DNA of 64,000 nucleotides, from NCBI GenBank assembly GCA_964615305.1, contig CAZTNA010000004.1, forward strand, positions 168,960-232,959, read 5' to 3'. The first letter of the stretch is position 1. Each line of letters opens with the position of its first letter. Both the position numbers and the translations under genes were made by a program. This DNA is from Bog-950 sp964615305. GTDB taxonomy: Bacteria; Bacteroidota; Bacteroidia; Chitinophagales; LD1. Below, one piece after another: positions 52,364-61,737 of this stretch. The notes under the pieces were generated by a model. It had not been told where the DNA came from and did no database searches. It saw nothing but the letters and a program-made list of their open reading frames with translations.

Positions 52364-53770
52364 CTACTTCAACTCCAGCATTGCCACGTTTTCTATATGC
52401 GTAGTATGAGGAAACATATCCACTGGCTGAACTCGTTTAAGCTCATATTTTTCAGATAGCAGTTGAATATCACGCGCTTGAGTGGCAGCATTACAGCTAA
52501 CATAAACTATGCGTGGGGCTTGCAATTCGAGTAGTGTTTTAACTACATCTTCATGCATGCCGGCACGGGGTGGGTCGGTAATTACAACATCAGGGTTACC
52601 GTTTGCTGAAATAAAGTTTTTATCAAGCACCATGCGCACATCACCAGCATAAAACTTGCAATTAGTTACATTATTTAATATGGCATTTTCTTTAGCGTCT
52701 GTTATGGCAGCTTCAATCTGCTCTATGCCAATTACACTTTTACAATGCGAAGAAACATATATAGCTATACTGCCTACACCTGTATATAAATCGTAAACAA
52801 TATCTGAAGGTTTTAGCTCCGCAAAATCTTTAGCAATTTCATACAGGTGTTTTGCCTGTGCTGAGTTAGTTTGAAAAAAACTTTTAGAGCCAATTTTGAA
52901 CTTGTAGCCGCCCAACTGCTCTACAATATGGTTTTCTCCTTTAAACACTATTGGTTCTAAATCGAAGATTGTGTCGTTTCGTTTTGCGTTAACTACGTAT
53001 TGTAATGAGGAAATGGTTGGAAATTTTTCAACAACATAGCTCAATAAAGCATTTATCTTCTGCTCATCGTTTTCAAAAAAAGAAAAAAGTACTAGCAACT
53101 GCCCTGTGGATGTAGTGCGCACCATTAGATTGCGCAACAGACCGTGTTGCTGTTTGAGATTAAAAAATGTAAAACCGTTTTTCAGGGCAAAATCCTTAAC
53201 AGCCATTCTGATTTGGTTGGAAGGGTCAGCTTGTAAGTAACAGTTATCTATATCTATAACACCTGAAAAACTACCGGGTACATGAAAGCCAAGAGCATTA
53301 CGATGTTCAAATTCTTTACCGCTGTTTATTTCTTCATAGGTTAGCCACCGCCTGTCTGTAAAGGCAAACTCTAATTTATTTCGGTAGTAAAAGTTGTTTT
53401 CGCAACCTAGCACCGGAGGTATATCTGTTTTAGTTAATTTTCCAATACGTTCAAAAGCATCTCTTACAATTTGTTGTTTGAATACAAGCTGCTGATGGTA
53501 GCTGATGTGTTGCCACTTGCATCCGCCACAAACTCCAAAGTGGGTGCATGATGGCGATACTCTAAGAGAGGAGGCAGTCAGCAAAACACTTACTTTGCCT
53601 TCAGCAAAACTTTTTTTATTCTTCAGTATTTCTGCATCCACCACGTCTCCGGGTATTGCTCCATCTATAAAGACCACTTTCCCCTCTAAGCGTGCAATGC
53701 CTTTCCCCTCGCTACTAATATCTGTAACGGCTAATCCGTGTAAAATCTTGTTGGGTTTGCGTTTTTTCAT
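52364..53770 (-). CDS. rlmD: 23S rRNA (uracil-5-)-methyltransferase, RumA/RlmD-type
   Basis: SAM-dependent 5-methyluridine enzyme of the RumA/TrmA family. The 468-aa protein has an N-terminal TRAM domain (about 1-60), an Fe-S cluster motif CTHFGVCGGC (Cys75, Cys81, Cys84), a Rossmann methyltransferase domain with VYDLYTGVGSIAIYVS, the VITDPPRAGM segment and the catalytic Cys in VYVSCNAATQARD, and the closing motif DMFPHTTHIENVAML. The exact rRNA position (U747 or U1939) cannot be told by eye, so the symbol is family-level. Start at 53770 fits the KKRKPNKI beginning. Confidence 0.92.
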   Translation of the reverse strand: MKKRKPNKILHGLAVTDISSEGKGIARLEGKVVFIDGAIPGDVVDAEILKNKKSFAEGKVSVLLTASSLRVSPSCTHFGVCGGCKWQHISYHQQLVFKQQIVRDAFERIGKLTKTDIPPVLGCENNFYYRNKLEFAFTDRRWLTYEEINSGKEFEHRNALGFHVPGSFSGVIDIDNCYLQADPSNQIRMAVKDFALKNGFTFFNLKQQHGLLRNLMVRTTSTGQLLVLFSFFENDEQKINALLSYVVEKFPTISSLQYVVNAKRNDTIFDLEPIVFKGENHIVEQLGGYKFKIGSKSFFQTNSAQAKHLYEIAKDFAELKPSDIVYDLYTGVGSIAIYVSSHCKSVIGIEQIEAAITDAKENAILNNVTNCKFYAGDVRMVLDKNFISANGNPDVVITDPPRAGMHEDVVKTLLELQAPRIVYVSCNAATQARDIQLLSEKYELKRVQPVDMFPHTTHIENVAMLELK

Positions 53771-53859
53771 AAAAAGCGGCTAATGTAAAATTTTAGGTAG
53801 GCGTTGAAGATTCACCCGTTTGGGGGATAAACATTATTTTTTTCTGACGTTTATTTACG

Positions 53860-53867
53860 TAGGTTTG
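53860..53867 (+). promoter_or_regulatory. Putative -7 element for the lipoprotein-M4 protease operon
   Basis: TAGGTTTG matches TAnnTTTG exactly and lies 18 bp before the ATG at 53885. The upstream TTG element is not evident at normal spacing. Confidence 0.4.
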
Positions 53868-53884
53868 GAACTAAACTCAAACGT

Positions 53885-54331
53885 ATGTTATCACGCTATT
53901 TACTCTTCGGTTTTGGTTTTCTGTTTTTTGTAAGTGGCTGCAACAGCCAGAAGAAAGTTGCCGGTATAAAAGATTGGAATGGTAACTCACTGCAGTTTGG
54001 ATCAGGTGGTGGTTTTACAGGAACTTCTACGCATTATACGCTACTGGAAAATGGTCAATTGTTTGTTTCTACAGACCCTACCGGAACAGCGGCTAAGGAG
54101 TTAGCTTCTGTTGAAGCTAAAAAAGCAAGTGCTGTTTTTTCTCTGGCTAAGAAGTATAACTGGGCATCTGAAAGTGTATCGCGCCCGGGTAATATGACAT
54201 ACCACATTGCTTATAAAACTGCTAACAAACACTATGATTTTACTTGGGGTGAGAGTAATTATTCTCCTCCTGGTGAAATTGCTCAACTTTATAAAGAACT
54301 TACATCATTAATTTCATCACCAAAACAATAG
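53885..54331 (+). CDS. Small lipoprotein, unknown function
   Basis: A 148-aa protein with a lipoprotein signal (LFGFGFLFFVSGCNSQKK; lipobox VSGC, Cys19). The mature part is beta-rich with LQFGSGGGFTGTSTHYTLLENGQLFVSTD, then MTYHIAYKTANKHYDFTWG, resembling small Bacteroidota proteins with a repeated beta-hairpin but without a family I can name. It precedes the M4 protease gene by 2 bp, so the two are co-transcribed. It could assist or inhibit that protease; this is inference from position only. Confidence 0.75.
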   Translation: MLSRYLLFGFGFLFFVSGCNSQKKVAGIKDWNGNSLQFGSGGGFTGTSTHYTLLENGQLFVSTDPTGTAAKELASVEAKKASAVFSLAKKYNWASESVSRPGNMTYHIAYKTANKHYDFTWGESNYSPPGEIAQLYKELTSLISSPKQ

Positions 54332-54333
54332 TT

Positions 54334-57300
54334 ATGAAACAGTATTTACTCCTTACAGCTTTATTGCCGTTTTGTGCGTTTGCGGGCAATCCATTGAACA
54401 GCACAAAACCACAAAAGCAGCTTAGTTCAGCTAAACCAGCAGCTGCTTTTAGCACTATTCAGCACCAACCTCAAAATTTGGTGAGTGCACCGTTTACACC
54501 TTCACCGTTTTTGTCGTTGCATAACAATGCAGCGGCATCGGGCCTAAAAGTTCAGCGTGATCCACAAACCGGAATGCCGATTTTTATTGAAGATATTCCG
54601 TTTAGCTCTGTAGTTACCATTGGCAACAGTGCCGAAGCTACGCAACAGGTTTTGCAGATTATTTCCTCAACCCTTGGCATCAAAAACGCTAGCGAAGAAT
54701 TTTCTGTAATACGAACCGAAACTGATAATATAGGAATGACACACGTAAAGCTGCAACAAGTGTACAAAGGGTTGCAGGTGTACGGTGCACAGGGTTGGGT
54801 GCATTTCTCCTTAAACGGGAAAACATCATTTAACGGCAGAACAGTTCTAAGCCCCATTGGCACTGCAACATTACCCGCGCTAAGCAACGATGCCGCACAG
54901 CAAATTGTAAAAGCAGATGTTAGTCAGGTAAATCCGTTTACTGTGTTTTCTCCTGCCGATGAGGTATTGTTTCGACTTGAGCAGTACGTTACTGAATTGG
55001 TGCTTTATCCCGATGTTAATGTTTTCGGTAAATGCAATTTGGTGTGGCATGTGACAGTTCGTCCAAATGTGCTTAACCGGTGGGAATATTTTATTGATGC
55101 ACAAAACGGAGCAATACTTAACAAGTACGACAACACTTGCACATTAGGACCAACAACGGCCACTGCTGTTGATCTGCAAGGCATTACTCGTACAATTGGA
55201 ACATTCAACGCCAATAGTACTCACTATCTGATAGATGCCAGTAAAAGTATGTACACCGGCAACAACAACTTTCCGGGTGCCGGAAAAGGAACCATTGTTA
55301 CACTCGATGCGCAGAATACCAACATGCAAAACCTTCAGTATGTTGATATAACTTCTGCAAGCAATTCGTGGAATAATCCTACAGCCATATCTGCGCATTA
55401 TAATGCTGAAACAAGTTGGGACTATTTCAAATCTAAGTTTAACCGAAATTCAATAAACGGAAGCGGTGGTGATGTGGTCTCTTTTATAAACGTAGCTGAT
55501 GATAATGGTGGTGGTTTAGATAATGCTTTTTGGAATGGGCAGTACATGTTTTATGGAAATGGTAATACTCAGTTTAATAAACTGGCAAAAGGTTTAGATG
55601 TTGGAGGCCATGAAATGACACACGGGGTGGTGCAGGAAACCGCTAATTTGGAGTATCAAGGAGAGAGTGGTGCAATGAATGAATCGTTTGCCGATGTATT
55701 TGGTACTTTGATAGACCGCGATGACTGGAATCTTGGAGAAGATGTTGTGAAATTATCAGCTTTCCCTACAGGTGTTATGCGTAGTATGAGCGACCCACAC
55801 AACGGAGGAACAAATTTAGCCGACAACGGATGGCAGCCCAACCACATGAACGAAAAATACACCGGCTCTCAGGATAATGGAGGTGTACACATTAACAGTG
55901 GTATTGTTAACCATGCTTATTATCTAATTGCGAATACAATAGGGAAAGATGAAGCCGAACAAATTTACTACCGAGCATTGAGCAATTACTTAACTAAAAC
56001 TTCAAAGTTTATTGATTGCCGCCTAGCTGTAATAAAAGCTGCTGAAGACATACATGGAGTAGGATCAAACCAGGCAAACACAGCTGCTAACTCATTTGCT
56101 GCAGTAGGAATAGGTAATGGTACCGGAACTAACACCACACCTACATTGCCCAACAATCCGGGAGGTAACAAGATTTTGGTTATCAGTTTAGATAACTCTG
56201 ACCCCAATACACTTTACCTTACAGACGATGCGGTTACCAATTTTACTCCCATTTCTACCACACCGGTTAACCGCAAACCATCTGTAACAGACAATGGTAG
56301 CTTTGCATTGTTTGTTGGGACCGACCATAACATTTACAGCATCAACCTTACAAACCCCTATACGCAAACTCAGCTAACTAACGATGCATATTGGGACAAT
56401 GTGGCTGTTTCGAAAGATGGAAACCGCTTAGCAGCTGTTTCACAGTTTCAGGATACATCGGTTTGGGTATATGATATTGCTCTGAATCAATGGGGTAGGT
56501 TTTATCTCTACAACCCTACAACTGGGCAAGGGCAAAACGCAGGAGGCGTGTTGTATGCCGATGCATTGGAGTGGGCATTTGATGGCGAGTTTGTAATGTA
56601 CGATTCTTACAATAAAATAAACGGAACAAACGGTGGTCTCGATTACTGGGATGTGGGATTCATCAGAACCTGGAATTTTGGAACCGATAATTTTGGGGAT
56701 GGCACTGTTTTCAAAGCATACAGTTCTCTACCAGTAGGGGTAAGCATTGGAAACCCAACGTTTGCCAAAAACTCCCCTTACATTATTGCATTTGATTACA
56801 TAGATGGAAACAACAGCACATACTATGTGATGGGGGCAAACCTTGAAACAAGCACAACAGGCACCATTTTTCAAAACGACCGCCTGGGATTCCCTTGCTA
56901 TAACCCACAAGACAGTAAGGTGGCATTTAATTCGAGCGACAACCAAAGCCAGCCTATTGTAGCATTTATCAATGTTGATGGAACAAAAATTGTTGGCAAT
57001 ACAGCTTCTGCGGTATCTGCCATTGTTTGGGGCGGATATGCCCAGTGGTATGGTACAGGTTCGCGACCTCTGCCAAACGCCATTGAAGATGTAAACTACG
57101 GTAGCGTATTGGTTTATCCTAATCCGGCCGGTAGTATGCTACAAGTTGTTTTGCCCGAAAACTTCGGAAACGGCAGCATTGAAGTTTATAGTCTGCTTGG
57201 CGAAAAAGTAATTTCTCAAAGTAACATGGATGCAAAGTCTGTATCAATAGATGTTTCTGTGTTGAACCATGGGGTTTATCTTCTTCGATTAAACAATGGA

Positions 57301-57336
57301 GATAAAACTTTTGTACAACGATTTGAGAAACACTAA
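54334..57336 (+). CDS. Secreted M4 (thermolysin-type) metalloprotease with T9SS sorting domain
   Basis: A 1000-aa secreted zinc protease. It has a signal peptide (LLLTALLPFCAFA), an FTP/PepSY propeptide region (about 60-260, FTVFSPADEVLFRLEQY), the M4 catalytic domain with zinc motif HEMTH (426-430) and the third ligand Glu450 in GAMNESFAD, followed by the conserved NGGVHINSGIVNHAYYL. A second part holds WD40/TolB-like beta-propeller blades (SLDNSDPNTLYLTDDAV, YDIALNQWGRFYLYNP). The last 90 residues form a Por sorting domain (VLVYPNPAGSMLQVVLP, ending FVQRFEKH). T9SS export and autoprocessing of the propeptide are expected from the family. A strong terminator follows. Confidence 0.94.
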   Translation: MKQYLLLTALLPFCAFAGNPLNSTKPQKQLSSAKPAAAFSTIQHQPQNLVSAPFTPSPFLSLHNNAAASGLKVQRDPQTGMPIFIEDIPFSSVVTIGNSAEATQQVLQIISSTLGIKNASEEFSVIRTETDNIGMTHVKLQQVYKGLQVYGAQGWVHFSLNGKTSFNGRTVLSPIGTATLPALSNDAAQQIVKADVSQVNPFTVFSPADEVLFRLEQYVTELVLYPDVNVFGKCNLVWHVTVRPNVLNRWEYFIDAQNGAILNKYDNTCTLGPTTATAVDLQGITRTIGTFNANSTHYLIDASKSMYTGNNNFPGAGKGTIVTLDAQNTNMQNLQYVDITSASNSWNNPTAISAHYNAETSWDYFKSKFNRNSINGSGGDVVSFINVADDNGGGLDNAFWNGQYMFYGNGNTQFNKLAKGLDVGGHEMTHGVVQETANLEYQGESGAMNESFADVFGTLIDRDDWNLGEDVVKLSAFPTGVMRSMSDPHNGGTNLADNGWQPNHMNEKYTGSQDNGGVHINSGIVNHAYYLIANTIGKDEAEQIYYRALSNYLTKTSKFIDCRLAVIKAAEDIHGVGSNQANTAANSFAAVGIGNGTGTNTTPTLPNNPGGNKILVISLDNSDPNTLYLTDDAVTNFTPISTTPVNRKPSVTDNGSFALFVGTDHNIYSINLTNPYTQTQLTNDAYWDNVAVSKDGNRLAAVSQFQDTSVWVYDIALNQWGRFYLYNPTTGQGQNAGGVLYADALEWAFDGEFVMYDSYNKINGTNGGLDYWDVGFIRTWNFGTDNFGDGTVFKAYSSLPVGVSIGNPTFAKNSPYIIAFDYIDGNNSTYYVMGANLETSTTGTIFQNDRLGFPCYNPQDSKVAFNSSDNQSQPIVAFINVDGTKIVGNTASAVSAIVWGGYAQWYGTGSRPLPNAIEDVNYGSVLVYPNPAGSMLQVVLPENFGNGSIEVYSLLGEKVISQSNMDAKSVSIDVSVLNHGVYLLRLNNGDKTFVQRFEKH

Positions 57337-57365
57337 CAAAGTATAAACGAGGTAAATTTTTTTTC

Positions 57366-57402
57366 AGAGAGGTGCTCTACAACGCACCTCTCTTTTTTTT
57401 TT
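57366..57402 (+). terminator. Strong terminator after the M4 protease gene
   Basis: AGAGAGGTGC (57366-57375) pairs perfectly with GCACCTCTCT (57384-57393) around an 8-nt loop, and a T-run of ten bases (57393-57402) follows. It lies 30 bp after the stop. Confidence 0.9.
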
Positions 57403-57445
57403 AACGTTACTCCTCGTCTTTTTGATTTATTTGACACTGGTTCCC

Positions 57446-57477
57446 AATGCGAATGTGTTTACGAGCTATTTCGCATT
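57446..57477 (+). promoter_or_regulatory. 8-bp inverted repeat upstream of the META lipoprotein
   Basis: AATGCGAA (57446-57453) and TTCGCATT (57470-57477) form a perfect inverted repeat with a 16-bp spacer, 41 bp before the gene start. It may be a regulator-binding site or a leader hairpin; the sequence does not decide which. Confidence 0.35.
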
Positions 57478-57518
57478 TGTGTACAACGAATTGATTTCAG
57501 CTAAATAAATAAAAACTA

Positions 57519-58298
57519 ATGAGTATGAATAAACTTATCGGATGGTTAATTGTAGTGGTGCTTGCAGGCTGTTCCGGTCAAAAGAAAACAATCAACGCAA
57601 GGCAAATTCAAAACGGTGAATGGGCATTAGATACTTTACAGGGTAAACCTGTTTTGTTCCAAGATAAGGAAATAACCATTTCATTTGGTGAGAACAATCT
57701 GTTGTCCGGTTTTGCAGGTTGCAACCATCTTTCAGGAACTTACCAACTAAAACCTAATGGTCAATTAGATTTAAGCAAGGTTGGTGTTACCAGAAAACTT
57801 TGCCCCGAACCCGAAATGAAACAAGAGGATGAGTTTTTATCTATGCTAAGCGCAGTAAAGTATGCTGCAATACAAAACCAGGAACTTATGCTGAAAGACG
57901 AAAAGGAACACATACTTTCAACCTTTAAAAAGAAAGAACCACAACCTGAAATTGTAAACAAGTATTGGAAACTGGTGCAACTGAAAGCAGAAAAAGTTGA
58001 GATGAAAGAAAACCAGGAACGCGAACAATACTTTAAGATAAATTCTGACGGCTCATTCACCGGGTTTGCAGGCTGTAATCAGTTTAATGGCACATGTAAA
58101 GTTGAAAGTGATACGCTGATTAAATTTGAATCAAATATTGCTGTTACCATGAAAATTTGCCCCAATGCAGAAGTAAACGAGCACGAATTTTTAGAGGTGT
58201 TTAGTTTGGTGAAAAATTACAAAATTACAGGTGATACTCTTTTTTTGAACAGCGAAATTCATGCGCCATTGGCAGTGTTTGAAGCAGTTTACTTTTAA
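57519..58298 (+). CDS. Lipoprotein with two META/HslJ domains
   Basis: A 259-aa lipoprotein (lipobox LAGC in VVVLAGCSGQ; the start is MSMNKL or the ATG two codons later). It carries two tandem META domains, as in heat-shock protein HslJ: the first has SGFAGCNHLSGTYQL and VTRKLCPEPEMKQEDEF, the second has TGFAGCNQFNGTCKV and VTMKICPNAEVNEHEF. Each has the paired Cys of the family (GC and C-P). META domains are linked to stress or antibiotic tolerance and small beta-barrel folds of the envelope. A 180-bp non-coding gap with an inverted repeat precedes it. Confidence 0.88.
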   Translation: MSMNKLIGWLIVVVLAGCSGQKKTINARQIQNGEWALDTLQGKPVLFQDKEITISFGENNLLSGFAGCNHLSGTYQLKPNGQLDLSKVGVTRKLCPEPEMKQEDEFLSMLSAVKYAAIQNQELMLKDEKEHILSTFKKKEPQPEIVNKYWKLVQLKAEKVEMKENQEREQYFKINSDGSFTGFAGCNQFNGTCKVESDTLIKFESNIAVTMKICPNAEVNEHEFLEVFSLVKNYKITGDTLFLNSEIHAPLAVFEAVYF

Positions 58299-58418
58299 AG
58301 AATGTTCTTTTTCTTTATTCAGATGCAAGAAGGTAGTATTTCAGGCAAGGTTCTCGTTTTGCCATTGTATTAGGCACTATAACCGCCTATCAATTTTATC
58401 TTTTCTAAATTTCATTTT

Positions 58419-58832
58419 ATGATGGTAAACAAAATATCTCTCATTCATATTGGCGACCAAAAGTTTGATATTCATCAGCACGGTCATATCATTCGTCTTG
58501 ATGCAACTTCTGCAAATGTGAGCACAGGGGTGCGCCCCAAAGCCCTTATCCTTTCATCATTAGCCGGGTGCACAGCTATCGATATGGAAGAACTACTCCG
58601 CAAAATGCGTGTAGAGTTTTCTGAGTTCAGAATAGAAGTTAGTGGAGAACTCACCGAAGAACACCCTAAAACTTACCACACCGTTTATCTCACATATTTT
58701 ATAAAGATTCTGAATAGCGATGATAAGAGTAAAGTAGAACGGGCTGTTTCGCTTTCTCAGGAAACATACTGCGGGGTTAGTGCTATGATTCGCAAATTTG
58801 CGGATATAAAAGTGAGTATTGAGTACTTGTAA
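58419..58832 (+). CDS. OsmC/Ohr family peroxiredoxin-like protein
   Basis: A 137-aa OsmC-like protein. Ohr/OsmC enzymes reduce organic hydroperoxides with two cysteines; here Cys51 (LAGCTAIDMEELL) and Cys118 (QETYCGVSAMIRKF) are both present, with the conserved Arg/Glu context of the family (RPKALILSSLAGC). The N-terminus (LIHIGDQKFDIHQHGHIIRLD) is the swapped beta hairpin of the dimer. It is cytosolic and stands alone between two gaps of 120 and 193 bp. Start is one of the first two ATG codons. Confidence 0.92.
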   Translation: MMVNKISLIHIGDQKFDIHQHGHIIRLDATSANVSTGVRPKALILSSLAGCTAIDMEELLRKMRVEFSEFRIEVSGELTEEHPKTYHTVYLTYFIKILNSDDKSKVERAVSLSQETYCGVSAMIRKFADIKVSIEYL

Positions 58833-59025
58833 GTAATTCAGGAGAGTTGAAATAGTGATGTTTGTGTTTTCTAAGAGCATACATAAACTGCTTAACCGCC
58901 AAGGAGAATTGGTGCTGCTCATTTCGTAACTCGTTTTATTTTGCCGTGAGCTACTGATTCTGCTTATGTTTTTTTGATTTTTGAAACAGAAAGAGGAGCT
59001 ATATTCGCCTGTCTAATTTAATGTT

Positions 59026-61653
59026 ATGAAGAAATTCTTTCCTGAGTTACTGACTTTCGCTGTTTTATTATTCGTTGCTATAAACTTACAAGGTCAATGG
59101 AGCAACGGTTTTCTTCCACATGGCCGAACCGGCAATTCAGTATGTGTTATTAATCGTTCGCAAGTCGCGTTTGCAGGTGGGCATGAAGCCAATGACTCTT
59201 TGCAAGGTCTGTTTTGGAGTAACAACAGATGTGTTACCATAGATATTCAACGCGATAGCTTTAAACCTTGGTTAAAGTCAATTAAATACACCGATTCGTT
59301 AAACGCCATAGCGGTAGGTTACCATGGCAGTGTTGTAAAAACAACCAATGCGGGTGTAACTTGGACTGACGTATCAACCCCTGGAAATATGTATTTCAGA
59401 CATTTCCATTCCCTGTTTTTTGTAACAGATTCTATTGGTTACATAGCCGGAGGATGGCCAGGAAACGATTCAATTCAAACAATTTTGAAAACTGTAGATG
59501 CAGGAAATTCTTGGTCAATCCTCCGCGATACATTTGGCTTTCAGTTGCGGAACATATTATTTGTAAATCTTGATACCGGATATGCCGTTGGCGAACATGG
59601 AACTATTTTAAAAACTGCTAATGCGGGTAACAATTGGGCCGAAATTACATTAACCGGTAATTTGCTAAACCGAGATTTTTACAACTCGTATTTCTTTGAT
59701 GCTGATACAGGAATTGTTATTGGAGGAAACATTTCAAACGACTCTATTCAAACCATTATCAAAACGACAGATGGAGGCAGCACGTGGAGTATTTTACTCG
59801 ATAACTTAGGACCAATGCTTAGGGGTATTGACTTTTCGAACGCAGATTCAGGATTCATAGTAGGAGATAAGGGGGTGTACTTAAAGAGTATTGATGCCGG
59901 TAACTCCTGGGCACCCCTTGCACTTCCTTTCAGTATTAATGATTCCACAGATTTGTACGCTGTTGACTACTTAAACCCTGATTTTGGTGTGGCAACGGGT
60001 AAGTTTGGTAAGGTGCTTATCTTTGAAACCCCATTAAGTATTCCTGCAGATGTTGTTACAAATACATCTGAAGACATAACCTTAACATCAGCCAAAGTAA
60101 GAGGAACCGTAGATCCTAATAATTCACCGGCATCCGTTTATTTTGAGTATGGTATTTCACCGGCATTTGGAACCACTATAGCTGCAACCCCTGATTCGGT
60201 GTTTGTTGATACCTTACATGAGGTTTCCGCTAATCTCTCAGGATTGTTATCAAACGTATTGTATTACTACCGTGTAAAAGCTACTAATAGTGGCGGAGAA
60301 ACGGTTGGTCAAACAAAATCATTTTATACAGCTGATTGTGTAATACCAAACTGCGACTTTGAAGTTTGGGATACGGTTTATACCGATGTACCCGCAGTTT
60401 GGAAACACGTTGGCGGTGTTTCAAAAGTTGCATCTTATGATGGTAGCACGGCAGTTGAGTTAACCTATGCAACCATGGAAAATGCCGGGGCGGTAATTTA
60501 TGGCGAAGTTAGTGAGGGCCCTGAGGGTGGGCACCCCTATACTTCTCGTCCCGACAGTATTGTGTTCTTTGCGCGTTACAACATAGAAGTTGGTGATACA
60601 GCTTTAGTATTAAGTATGTTTAAATCTAGTGGCCAGATTATTAATTTTCAAACATATCCCATTGTTGGAAACAGTAACGGCATTTTTCTCCGTCATAGTT
60701 TTCCAATTGTTTATTCAAGCGGAAGCACCCCCGATACGATATTGCTGGGGGCAGTAAATACGAATGTTTTTAATGAAAGCAACTTTTTTCCGGCAAGCAT
60801 TTTAGCAGTGGATAACATTCAGTTAGTTGGGGGAACAGACTCTATTTACAATTGGAATTTTGAACATTGGGTAGTTGATACTACTGACTTTCCACAACAT
60901 TGGAATACCATTGAAAACAGCGAACCCAGCAACCAAATATTCGATAGAATTAATAAAAGTGCGGATAGAGTTTCAGGGCAATATGCAATAAGGTTGGCAA
61001 ATGATGGTGGCTCTAGATCAGCTGCTATATCTTCCGGACCTCAGAACGGGCCGCCCCTCCCTAATTTCCCAGTTCAGGTTAAGTATTCAACCTTTAACTG
61101 TTTTTTAAAGTTTAGTCCTACAAGTAACGATACTTTAAGAGTAAATGCTACCATGTTTAAAAATGGTGTAGCTCTGGGTGGAGCTTACCTTCAAATTGAC
61201 ACACTTGTATCTGACTATACACCATTTGAATTGCCGGTATATTATAATGATACATCGTCCATACCTGATAGTGCCTCTGTAAACGTGTGGATGGGGAAGA
61301 TGAACGCCACCGGTTTTTCAATAGCATTTCTTGATAATTTAAGTTTTGATGGGTTTAGACCCACCACAACAGCAATTAGCCGCCTACAACAATTTAGGAA
61401 TATCTTTTGCCATGTTTATCCCAACCCAACTAGCAATGTATTGCAACTTTCATACATTAACTCTACACATGGAACTGCGCAATACGAGATTTATAACCTA
61501 ACAGGTGCATGCTTATTAAGCCATAAGCAAGTAGCGCATCCCGGGCTTACAAAACAAGAAATTAATATCGAAGGGCTTTCTGACGGAACTTACATAATTA
61601 AAGTAAAATCTTCTTCAACAGAGTTTACTCGAAAATTCATAGTCAAAAAATAA
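59026..61653 (+). CDS. Ycf48-like beta-propeller surface protein with T9SS sorting domain
   Basis: An 875-aa secreted protein with a signal peptide (ELLTFAVLLFVAINLQGQ). The N-terminal 350 residues are a Ycf48/BNR-like propeller with recurring units: GHGTILKT-type repeats (VGYHGSVVKTTNAGVTW, VGEHGTILKTANAGNNW, VGDKGVYLKSIDAGNSW). A fibronectin-like Ig segment follows (TLTSAKVRGTVDPNNSPASV), then two copies of a PCMD-like domain beginning with CDFEVWDTVYTDVPAVWKH and WNFEHWVVDTTDFPQHWNT. The end is a Por sorting domain (CHVYPNPTSNVLQLSYIN, ending FTRKFIVKK). Expected to be T9SS-exported. Target unknown. Confidence 0.87.
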   Translation: MKKFFPELLTFAVLLFVAINLQGQWSNGFLPHGRTGNSVCVINRSQVAFAGGHEANDSLQGLFWSNNRCVTIDIQRDSFKPWLKSIKYTDSLNAIAVGYHGSVVKTTNAGVTWTDVSTPGNMYFRHFHSLFFVTDSIGYIAGGWPGNDSIQTILKTVDAGNSWSILRDTFGFQLRNILFVNLDTGYAVGEHGTILKTANAGNNWAEITLTGNLLNRDFYNSYFFDADTGIVIGGNISNDSIQTIIKTTDGGSTWSILLDNLGPMLRGIDFSNADSGFIVGDKGVYLKSIDAGNSWAPLALPFSINDSTDLYAVDYLNPDFGVATGKFGKVLIFETPLSIPADVVTNTSEDITLTSAKVRGTVDPNNSPASVYFEYGISPAFGTTIAATPDSVFVDTLHEVSANLSGLLSNVLYYYRVKATNSGGETVGQTKSFYTADCVIPNCDFEVWDTVYTDVPAVWKHVGGVSKVASYDGSTAVELTYATMENAGAVIYGEVSEGPEGGHPYTSRPDSIVFFARYNIEVGDTALVLSMFKSSGQIINFQTYPIVGNSNGIFLRHSFPIVYSSGSTPDTILLGAVNTNVFNESNFFPASILAVDNIQLVGGTDSIYNWNFEHWVVDTTDFPQHWNTIENSEPSNQIFDRINKSADRVSGQYAIRLANDGGSRSAAISSGPQNGPPLPNFPVQVKYSTFNCFLKFSPTSNDTLRVNATMFKNGVALGGAYLQIDTLVSDYTPFELPVYYNDTSSIPDSASVNVWMGKMNATGFSIAFLDNLSFDGFRPTTTAISRLQQFRNIFCHVYPNPTSNVLQLSYINSTHGTAQYEIYNLTGACLLSHKQVAHPGLTKQEINIEGLSDGTYIIKVKSSSTEFTRKFIVKK

Positions 61654-61655
61654 TG

Positions 61656-61684
61656 TTGTGGTAAGCGAAAAATTTGTATCTTGC
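61656..61684 (+). promoter_or_regulatory. Bacteroidota-type promoter of the giant secreted protein
   Basis: TTG (61656-61658) and TATCTTGC (61677-61684) are 18 bp apart, near the TTG-N17..23-TAnnTTTG consensus with one T missing. The second element lies about 53 bp before the ATG at 61738. Confidence 0.5.
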
Positions 61685-61737
61685 AGCAAGTAATTGATAA
61701 AAAAAATAATATCTCTAATTCTTCTAAATCTTTAGTT

